Source of the DNA: an uncultured Eubacteriales bacterium
GTDB lineage: Bacteria > Bacillota > Clostridia > Oscillospirales > Acutalibacteraceae
Length of the DNA stretch: 5,432 bases
Assembly: GCA_934718145.1 (NCBI GenBank)
Contig: CAKUZC010000077.1
Span: 1 to 5,432 of the forward strand
Reading direction: 5' to 3'
Positions 1 through 4,536 of the stretch are shown piece after piece; within the stretch, counting starts at the first letter, position 1; each line of letters opens with the position of its first letter. The notes under the pieces were generated by a model. The model ran no database searches. It had not been told where the DNA came from and saw only the letters and a list, made by a program, of their open reading frames with translations. The translations under genes and the position numbers were made by a program.

Positions 1-247
1 AGATTATATATTGTGATAGAAATTTGCTTGCAAAATTAGTAGTAACGGACTTTCGTGCCGCCAACGGCGGCAGCGGTGCGTCGAGTCGCTACACCCTACA
101 AATGCATGTCAATAAAATTGTGATAGATTCTGCGGGTGGATGATATCCGCCTCTACAGGATTGTGCTGATTTATAATATTATTTGATCGCCTATCGTCGA
201 TATTTACACCGGCACCCCATCTTATTGGCTCGCACAATCGCCGCTGC
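1..247. other. Non-coding stretch, no gene recognised
   Basis: No reading frame with a start signal or recognisable protein similarity was seen on either strand downstream of the acetyltransferase remnant. A short perfect hairpin is present at 56-72 (7-bp arms TGCCGCC/GGCGGCA around AAC). It has no T tract on either side, so it is not a convincing terminator. The 10-mer TTGTGATAGA occurs at 11-20 and again at 118-127. Confidence 0.5.
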
Positions 248-418
248 TCATTTCAACTTCTTCTCGCGGCGAATGCCTTTATACGATCCGTCGGTGCAGG
301 TTCCGGCAGGAACGAAGCCCAAGTTTTCGTAATATTTTGCGAGCGGTTCGTTATTTTCGGACGAGTCGAGGCGAAGATATGCTTTGTTTATACTCAGGGC
401 ATACTCCCCTGCGCGGCT
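248..418 (-). pseudogene. C-terminal fragment of a GNAT-family N-acetyltransferase
   Basis: Reading the minus strand in the frame that ends at the TGA in 248-250 gives about 56 residues that resemble the C-terminal part of a GNAT acetyltransferase. The stretch AYLRLDSSENNEPLAKYYE is followed by NLGFVPAG and ends REKKLK. This matches the GNAT motif B pattern (hydrophobic-R-L-D, then N-x-x-A-x-x-x-Y-x-x-x-G-F). The acetyl-CoA-binding motif A and everything before it are absent. The fragment begins at about 405-423, exactly where the upstream ATP-binding gene loses its own family sequence, in a different frame. It has no start codon or ribosome binding site and cannot make an enzyme. The substrate of the parent protein is unknown. 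The GNAT assignment is fairly firm, and the exact 5' limit is uncertain by about 15 bases. Confidence 0.75.
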
Positions 419-1328
419 GAGAAATTCCGCTACGAATATCGTCTGGAGATAAGCCGGGCAACAAGCCGCCTATTGATATAAATTCCATCTCGTTATCATT
501 CACGTTGATAATGATACTGCCGCTGAAACTGTAGTCGCGATGCACGATGGCATTGAGCAACGCCTCACGTATTGCCTCCTGCGGATAGTCGGGGCGTTCC
601 ACTCTCTCCAATCCTTTGAAGGTTGCGACTGTCTTGTTACAAAGCATAAGATATCCAAAAGCATCTTCAAGTTGCTCAAAAATCGAGCCTGTAAATTCTT
701 TGCTGTCACGGAACTCGGTATTGGAATCATTTCCGAACACAGCCACCTTTGTTGTGTGCATACACTGGTCTGACAAAAGAAGCGCTAAATTTGTGTAGAG
801 AGACTTGGAATCATCGGTAATTCCGAGGACACGATATTTTTCCTCTGAGAACTCCACATTATATTTCTTAAACATTTTTTCTGCGGCGTGGAAGGAAAGA
901 GACTGTTCCATAGAGCGCATATCCTCAAATACGTCGCCGTCCGATTCCTTAATCATTTGGCGGATTTGTTCCGGAGAAGCCTGAGCGCTTGATGTACCTT
1001 GACGAATATAAACACCGCTCGGCTTTAATCCCTTTGATTTGAGATAGTAGGGTTTGGAACTTCCTTCGCCCACAGTAATTCTGACAACCTGATTATCCTG
1101 CAATGTATACTTTACGAACATAGTAACATCTGGTTGAATGGCATCCCTAATACCGTTGGTGATTCGTGTATAGGTTTCATCAACATTGTCAATGCCGACT
1201 GCGTTGCCGTTATCGTCAATTCCGATATATATAGTACCGCCATCCGTATTTGCAAACGCAATAACCTCTTTATAAATTTCATCTGTAACTTGAGACTTGA
1301 ATTCAATGTTTTCAGTTTCAAAAATCAT
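351..1328 (-). pseudogene. Truncated AlbA_2 (Schlafen-type) ATP-binding protein, 325 aa with an out-of-frame tail
   Basis: The start is placed at the ATG at 1326-1328 (MIFETENIEFKSQ). GGAGG at 1337-1341 sits 8 bases upstream, and it would fall inside the coding sequence if the earlier ATG at 1343 were used. Residues ~5-125 form an AlbA_2 nucleic-acid-binding domain: the E-F-K motif near the N-terminus, then ANTDGGTIYIGIDDNGNAVG, and a VYIRQGTSSAQASPEQI stretch. From residue ~235 comes the start of a GHKL-type ATPase domain (HATPase_c_4 type), with the N-box REALLNAIVHRDY, then ISIGGLLPGLSPDDIRSG. Intact relatives are usually about 450-500 aa. Here homology stops at ISQPR (near base 410), and the last 19 residues are an out-of-frame reading of an acetyltransferase gene. 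The rest of the ATPase fold and the C-terminal region are missing. Relatives are annotated as putative transcriptional regulators or ATP-binding proteins of accessory regions. The N-terminal domain could still fold and bind nucleic acid, but ATPase function is unlikely. Confidence 0.85.
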
Positions 1329-1360
1329 AGGGAATACCTCCATATAAATTTACACTTTAT

Positions 1361-1388
1361 ATTATACACGAATTTTCGCAAAAGTCAA
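1361..1388 (-). promoter_or_regulatory. Sigma-A-type promoter of the AlbA_2 gene
   Basis: On the minus strand, TTGACT (1383-1388) and TATAAT (1361-1366) are separated by 16 bases. The predicted transcript starts near 1354, leaving a leader of about 26 bases before the ATG at 1328, with GGAGG in it. The signals are close to consensus, so transcription of the broken gene may persist. Confidence 0.75.
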
Positions 1389-1396
1389 CTGAACGG

Positions 1397-1421
1397 AGTG
1401 AAAATTCAGCGAAATTTCACT
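1397..1421. promoter_or_regulatory. Inverted repeat next to the AlbA_2 promoter, possible operator
   Basis: AGTGAAA (1397-1403) and TTTCACT (1415-1421) form a perfect 7-bp inverted repeat with an 11-base spacer. It begins 8 bases upstream of the -35 box. A further half-site, TTTTCAC, is at 1435-1441. The position suits a regulator-binding site, perhaps for the AlbA_2 protein itself or a lost partner. The assignment rests on position and symmetry alone. Confidence 0.3.
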
Positions 1422-1720
1422 TTTAGAGAGAAAGTTTTCACACGATTTTGTGTTTCGTATGCCTCAACCGGTGCTTTTTATTGCACTGCCAAAGGGATGA
1501 TTTTTGCGTAAAAACGCCCGCAGTTCTATAAAAAATTCTAATAGACTTCCTCAAAAATCCATTAGAACTCGGTAAAATCGGAGGAGACTTTCGAACTCGG
1601 ATTTTCATTGCGTTTTCGATTCAAAGAGGTGCGAAAAGCCTTGAAAACAGGGCGTTTTCGGGGGTCTCGCATCTGCCGTTATCTTCCGTCAAATTCCGCC
1701 AAGTTCGGTTTTTACCACTT
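1422..1720. other. Non-coding stretch between the AlbA_2 promoter and the tRNA fragment
   Basis: No gene is supported on either strand. There is a 7-bp inverted repeat TTCTAAT (1536-1542) / ATTAGAA (1561-1567). GAACTCGG occurs at 1565-1572 and 1593-1600, and the related AAGTTCGG at 1701-1708. Short repeats next to an attachment site could be integrase arm-binding sites, but this is conjecture. Confidence 0.35.
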
Positions 1721-1778
1721 GACTCGAAATCAGTTTGCGGGCAACCGCACGTGGGTTCGAATCCCACCTTCTCCGCCA
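1721..1778 (+). tRNA. 3' fragment of tRNA-Ser(CGA), probable attachment-site scar
   Basis: In order: the anticodon loop CTCGAAA at 1723-1729 (anticodon CGA at 1725-1727), the anticodon stem 3' strand TCAGT at 1730-1734, and a long variable arm TGCGG-GCAA-CCGCA at 1736-1749, as in class II tRNAs. Then come the T arm GTGGG-TTCGAAT-CCCAC at 1751-1767, the acceptor 3' strand CTTCTCC at 1768-1774, discriminator G at 1775 and encoded CCA at 1776-1778. The 5' acceptor strand (expected GGAGAAG), the D arm and an intact 5' anticodon strand are missing. Upstream, only TGA at 1720-1722 still pairs with TCA, and the sequence before it does not look like a tRNA. The gene is therefore broken at the anticodon stem, a classical crossover point of tRNA-targeting integrases. 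The long variable arm together with the CGA anticodon makes Ser firm. It is not a functional tRNA. Confidence 0.88.
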
Positions 1779-1780
1779 AC

Positions 1781-1813
1781 AGTTCACTGTAATTAGGTGA
1801 GCTTTTTTATTTT
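1781..1813 (+). terminator. Rho-independent terminator directly after the tRNA fragment
   Basis: AGTTCACT (1781-1788) pairs with GGTGAGCT (1796-1803), with two G-T wobbles and a 7-base loop, and is followed by a T-rich run at 1804-1813. It begins 2 bases after the CCA end, as expected for the native terminator of a tRNA gene. This supports the right side being the original downstream flank of the tRNA. Confidence 0.75.
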
Positions 1814-2159
1814 AAGATAAAACAAGTACATCGAAAAATTATTGTATAAGTAAAAAATCGCTAAAAACCCGTATTATTACGAAATACAGCTACTATAGAT
1901 TTATGTGATAGAAGAATGTCCTGAATATTTATTCGCAATAAACGTCTTTGCGATTGTTTCATAAACACACTGAGTATTGATTAAATGACGTACAAAAATA
2001 TGTGGGTAGTACTGAATTATAAAAGCAGTTAGTTGAGATGTGAAAATTAGATAGTTGCATTTTATTAATGTTAAAATCAAACCAATATCTTGCAGATAGA
2101 ACAATTTGCAAGGTTTTTATTTTTATAAAAAAATTAAGTATACAAAACTTCGATCGCCC
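1814..2159. other. AT-rich non-coding stretch
   Basis: No open frame here has both a ribosome binding site and a plausible protein. Small hairpins occur, for example TCGCAA/TTGCGA at 1933-1953, and a better terminator-like one at 2087-2123 is listed separately. The stretch separates the tRNA scar from the array of USP-like genes. Confidence 0.5.
2087..2123 (+). terminator. Possible plus-strand terminator without an upstream gene
   Basis: CTTGCA (2089-2094) and TGCAAG (2107-2112) pair perfectly, and the stem extends by one A-T and one T-G pair at its base. The loop is 12 bases, and a T-rich run follows from 2113. No coding sequence or clear promoter on the plus strand lies in front of it. It could stop transcription running in from the left, end an unrecognised small RNA, or be chance in AT-rich DNA. 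Confidence 0.35.
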
Positions 2160-2202
2160 AAAAATAGTAAAAGCACCCGACAAGCATAACATCGAGTGCT
2201 TA
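2160..2202 (-). terminator. Rho-independent terminator of the 289-aa USP-like gene
   Basis: On the minus strand AAGCACTCGA (2202-2193) pairs with TCGGGTGCTT (2181-2172) over 10 bp with one G-T wobble and an 11-base loop. T-rich sequence follows down to 2160. It lies about 20 bases beyond the stop codon at 2223. Confidence 0.8.
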
Positions 2203-2222
2203 AATGTATATAAATTCAAAAA

Positions 2223-3092
2223 TCAATCAGCAGAAGAAAATCTAAAAAATTCACCGTTTATTTCCGCTTCTCTTTTAACCTCTTCCCATGAAACTTCCTT
2301 TACTTCCAAATCATCATACGAATACCATTTTCCGCTTTCGTCTACCTTATAAGATACACAATGGCTGTCATCCAATTTATTTCCGATTCGGACAATTACA
2401 CCTTTAAGGCGGTATTTTTTTGCTTTTTGGTACATCAACTCTTCCGAGACCGAAATAGGAAAACTTGTATATTTAGTACCTTTATAAAAGCGATTAATAG
2501 TACAGCAAATTTGTTTATCTACTTTATCTTCTTTTAAATAATGATGGCTTAATATTTCTTCAAGAGAACCTAAGTAACCGTCAACCAGTTTTCTGGTAAT
2601 AAGTGTATACCCTGAAAAAATGTAGGTATAGTTTAAAGATTTACAAAGATCCGGATTTGATGAAAAAATCCATCCATTAAGTGTTTCTCCAATATACTTT
2701 TCCTTTTCGGTGTATCCCAAATCTTTGGAAAATTTCAAAAAATCATCAATTATCAAAGGAACTTTTTTATTCATCAAAGAAAACATATATTTAAGCGCTA
2801 AAATCGAATTATTTGTCCCTTCATAACTGTTAACCAACTCTCTAAAATGTTTTAATTCATAAAGTTGATTTACCACAGTATTGATATAACTTGACTTCTT
2901 TATATTTGGAAGGCCTATTTTTTCAATTGATTCTTCTTGAGATTGGGACTGAGACGGGGATTCGGGCTGAGATTGAGATGGCGTTGCCGGCACATATTCC
3001 TCGTCTTGAGATTTTGCAGAATAGACTGAAGAAAAAATACTACATGACATCAAAGCGATTGATAAAACTTTTTTGTAACCTAATTTGAACAT
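2223..3092 (-). CDS. Predicted secreted USP-like protein with Ser at the catalytic Cys position (289 aa)
   Basis: The start is taken at the ATG at 3090-3092. GGAGAG (3099-3104) lies 6 bases upstream, and the promoter would start the transcript near 3120, so the in-frame ATG at 3155 cannot be used. Residues 1-26 look like a Sec signal peptide, with a basic start, then VLSIALMSCSIFSSVYSA. LMSC could be read as a weak lipobox. Residues ~34-55 are a Ser-Gln-Pro linker. Residues ~58-287 resemble a ubiquitin-specific protease domain (C19/UCH). The Cys box is GLPNIKKSSYINTVVNQLY (60-78), and there is a SLEEI then CCTINRFYKG region as in the USP core. The His box is GVIVRIGNKLDDSHCVSYK, followed by GKWYSYDDLEVKEVSWEEV (231-272). 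By this alignment N63 (oxyanion), H244 and D260 are kept, but the nucleophile position is S68 (codon AGT). The domain is shorter than typical USP domains (~300-350 aa), with little room for the zinc fingers. Hydrolysis of ubiquitin chains by the usual Cys mechanism is therefore unlikely. Ubiquitin or ubiquitin-like binding is an inference. Confidence 0.85.
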   Translation of the reverse strand: MFKLGYKKVLSIALMSCSIFSSVYSAKSQDEEYVPATPSQSQPESPSQSQSQEESIEKIGLPNIKKSSYINTVVNQLYELKHFRELVNSYEGTNNSILALKYMFSLMNKKVPLIIDDFLKFSKDLGYTEKEKYIGETLNGWIFSSNPDLCKSLNYTYIFSGYTLITRKLVDGYLGSLEEILSHHYLKEDKVDKQICCTINRFYKGTKYTSFPISVSEELMYQKAKKYRLKGVIVRIGNKLDDSHCVSYKVDESGKWYSYDDLEVKEVSWEEVKREAEINGEFFRFSSAD

Positions 3093-3098
3093 TAAATA

Positions 3099-3104
3099 CT
3101 CTCC
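3099..3104 (-). promoter_or_regulatory. Ribosome binding site that sets the start of the 289-aa gene
   Basis: GGAGAG on the minus strand lies 6 bases before the ATG at 3092. It chooses this start over the in-frame ATG at 3155 and leaves a 43-base gap to the preceding gene instead of an overlap. Confidence 0.8.
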
Positions 3105-3126
3105 ATTTTTATATATTCCAAACCTT

Positions 3127-3155
3127 ATTATACAATCACTCACTTTCTGTGTCAA
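3127..3155 (-). promoter_or_regulatory. Perfect-consensus sigma-A promoter overlapping the end of the 421-aa gene
   Basis: TTGACA (3150-3155) and TATAAT (3127-3132) are both exact consensus hexamers with the ideal 17-base spacer. The -35 box lies within the last codons (V-D-T) of the 421-aa gene, and its stop codon is in the spacer. The predicted transcript start is near 3120. The 289-aa gene is therefore strongly transcribed on its own, although read-through from the preceding gene is also possible because no terminator lies between them. Confidence 0.88.
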
Positions 3156-4401
3156 CGGCGTCGTATCTTAAAAATACACCATTCACTTCAGCGTTTTCCT
3201 TAACTTCCTCCCAAGGTACTTCTTTTACCTCCGTTCCGTCAAATAAATACCATTTTCCATCATTATCCATTTTATACGAAACACAGTGACTTCCAAAAAT
3301 CTCATCTCCGAAAACTGCTATTACTCCAGCAAGATTATACTTCTTTTCACGATAATCTATAGTTTGAGTGACGTATTTTAAATTATTTTTGGTAATTCTG
3401 TTTCCTGATTTAAAGTCAAATCTTTCAATTACAAAGCAAAATTGCTCACATACGGGAAAAACTAATGGATGTTCTTCAAAAATTTCATGCACAGAACCGC
3501 ATGAATCCGGATTGTTTAAACAAAATTTTCCCCAAGAAAAATCATCAATGGATTTTTCGATTTTTATGTAAGAATTATAAGGGAATTTTCTCAATAAATC
3601 ATAAATTTCAGATATACAATAAGGACATTCTCCATTAAGACAAATATTCTCAACAGCACCCTTTATTTTCCCAATATCGTACTTTTCTTTTCCTTCAATA
3701 TAACGAAACAAATATTTGAGCGATTTGAATTTTAAGTTTTCTGAATTACAATTCATTACGACTCTTCTTACCGATTTAACACTATACAATTGCTGAATAG
3801 ACGCACTCACATGGCTTAAATCGTTTATATTTGGAACTCCTCTTTTTTTAATTAAAGGCTTCTTTTTTACATGTTTTTTAAATTTTTTACATTCCATATC
3901 TCTAAAATTAACTTCTGTCTTTTTCGGCAAAACATCCACAGAAGAATTATTTTTTTCTTTCCCATCGTTTTGGGAGTCAGACTGCTTTATTTCACATTTA
4001 TCATCAGAAATTTTTTCCTCTGAACTTGATTTATCGAGTTCACTTTTTAAATCCAATTTTTTTACTTCAACTTCATTTTGAACAGAATCTTTTTCAATAT
4101 TTAGTTTGAACGTTTCTTTTGACTCCATTTTATAATCAATTTTTACTTGATTAGCATTATTGGCAGATTCAACTTTTAAATTTGATTCCGACTCTTTTTT
4201 GCCGGAACTACCTGAGCTAAATCCTAAAATTTCGGAAATCCAATTCCAACAGTTTTTAACTTTTCCCCAACAAACGCTTGAATATGAAGAGATTGGACCA
4301 GAATTCTGAGTTTGTGTAGGATTAACTCCATAAGCTACAGGTAGCATCTCAATAGCTATCAAAGCCAAAGAAAGAAACTTTTTGAATTTAACTTTATGCA
4401 T
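3136..4401 (-). CDS. Predicted secreted USP-like protein with long charged linker and Ser at the catalytic Cys position (421 aa)
   Basis: The start is placed at the ATG at 4399-4401, because AAAGGAG (4416-4422) would lie inside the coding sequence if the ATG at 4428 were used and the predicted transcript starts only about 5 bases before 4428. Residues 1-25 are a likely signal peptide (KFKK, then a hydrophobic run ending VAYG). Residues ~60-188 are a low-complexity linker rich in Lys, Glu, Asp and Ser, ending in a strongly basic patch (KKFKKHVKKK, then KKR; 181-187 region). Residues ~188-417 match the C-terminal domain of the 289-aa neighbour and the USP pattern. The Cys-box region is GVPNINDLSHVSASIQQLY (188-206), with FVIERFDFKSGNR as the core strand. 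The His box is SHCVSYK (371-377), then GKWYLFDGTEVKEVPWEEV. N191, H372 and D388 occupy the oxyanion, His and Asp positions, and the nucleophile position is S196 (AGC). Cys254, Cys259 and Cys262 form a cluster that might be a reduced zinc ribbon or disulfides. Function is not established, and a pseudo-deubiquitinase is the best reading. Confidence 0.85.
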   Translation of the reverse strand: MHKVKFKKFLSLALIAIEMLPVAYGVNPTQTQNSGPISSYSSVCWGKVKNCWNWISEILGFSSGSSGKKESESNLKVESANNANQVKIDYKMESKETFKLNIEKDSVQNEVEVKKLDLKSELDKSSSEEKISDDKCEIKQSDSQNDGKEKNNSSVDVLPKKTEVNFRDMECKKFKKHVKKKPLIKKRGVPNINDLSHVSASIQQLYSVKSVRRVVMNCNSENLKFKSLKYLFRYIEGKEKYDIGKIKGAVENICLNGECPYCISEIYDLLRKFPYNSYIKIEKSIDDFSWGKFCLNNPDSCGSVHEIFEEHPLVFPVCEQFCFVIERFDFKSGNRITKNNLKYVTQTIDYREKKYNLAGVIAVFGDEIFGSHCVSYKMDNDGKWYLFDGTEVKEVPWEEVKENAEVNGVFLRYDAVDTESE

Positions 4402-4415
4402 AATATATTTGCATA

Positions 4416-4422
4416 CTCCTTT
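4416..4422 (-). promoter_or_regulatory. Ribosome binding site of the 421-aa gene, with long spacing
   Basis: AAAGGAG on the minus strand is 14 bases from the ATG at 4401, longer than usual. The alternative ATG at 4428 has no ribosome binding site and would sit almost at the 5' end of the transcript. The signal-peptide start at 4401 is preferred, with some doubt because of the spacing. Confidence 0.6.
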
Positions 4423-4439
4423 CATCATTTCGTAACTTT

Positions 4440-4468
4440 ATTCTAGCAATCGTTTTATAATAAATCAA
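4440..4468 (-). promoter_or_regulatory. Sigma-A-type promoter of the 421-aa gene
   Basis: TTGATT (4463-4468; 4 of 6 consensus) and TAGAAT (4440-4445; 5 of 6) have a 17-base spacer. The predicted start is near 4433, leaving a ~32-base leader before the ATG at 4401. It lies between the terminator of the preceding gene and this gene, so the two are transcribed separately. Confidence 0.7.
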
Positions 4469-4490
4469 GTAATCCACAATTCTAATGCTT

Positions 4491-4528
4491 TAAAAAACAA
4501 AAAACAACCCCGACAAATTGTCGAGGTT
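4491..4528 (-). terminator. Strong Rho-independent terminator of the third USP-like gene
   Basis: On the minus strand AACCTCGACA (4528-4519) pairs with TGTCGGGGTT (4515-4506) over 10 bp with one G-T wobble and a 3-base loop. A T-rich tail extends to 4491. It starts 8 bases after the stop codon at 4537. Confidence 0.9.
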
Positions 4529-4536
4529 TAAAATTA

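Larger units (their letters stand above)
1..1778. mobile_element. Probable decayed terminal part of a tRNA-integrated element (boundary at 1721-1778)
   Basis: The region ends in a 3' tRNA-Ser fragment on the plus strand that lacks its 5' half. Site-specific elements using a tyrosine integrase commonly recombine inside the anticodon or T arm of a tRNA gene. They rebuild the tRNA at one end and leave a duplicated 3' fragment at the other. With this orientation, the element would lie to the left of 1721 and the intact tRNA would be beyond the left edge of the window. The content fits accessory DNA: two broken genes joined end to end, no intact gene, and a base composition different from the AT-rich right side. 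No integrase, relaxase or other mobility gene is visible here, so the assignment rests on the tRNA scar and its orientation. The left limit is the window edge, not a real end. Confidence 0.45.

Noticed and set aside
56..72. GC-rich hairpin as a terminator for the acetyltransferase remnant
   Set aside because: There is no T tract following it on either strand, and the loop and distance give no other support.
1134..1511. 125-codon open frame on the plus strand
   Set aside because: It runs antisense to the AlbA_2 gene and its promoter, has no ribosome binding site that I can see, and the protein resembles nothing. It is a shadow frame.
1685..1778. Intact functional tRNA-Ser
   Set aside because: No 5' acceptor strand complementary to CTTCTCC and no D arm are found in the ~35 bases before the anticodon, and the 5' anticodon strand pairs only partly.
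1608..1796. 62-codon frame on the plus strand
   Set aside because: It runs straight through the tRNA fragment. The later codons are tRNA sequence, not protein-coding sequence.
11..1912. Repeated TGTGATAGA at 12-20, 119-127 and 1904-1912
   Set aside because: The word is short, the spacing irregular, and the third copy lies on the other side of the tRNA scar. It is compatible with chance.
1901..2219. Short frames on the minus strand (67 and 86 codons) in the intergenic stretch
   Set aside because: They have no good start signal, overlap a terminator, and show the residue bias of translated AT-rich DNA (Ile, Phe, Tyr, Asn).
3040..3060. Lipoprotein signal (LMSC) in the 289-aa protein
   Set aside because: Met at the second position is unusual, and the hydrophobic stretch before Cys is only about 7 residues. 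An ordinary signal peptidase site after VYSA fits better.
2223..3155. Longer form of the 289-aa protein starting at 3155
   Set aside because: It would overlap the end of the preceding gene, the start lies inside the -35 box of the promoter, and it puts 21 extra residues before a good signal peptide. The ATG at 3092 has a well-spaced GGAGAG.
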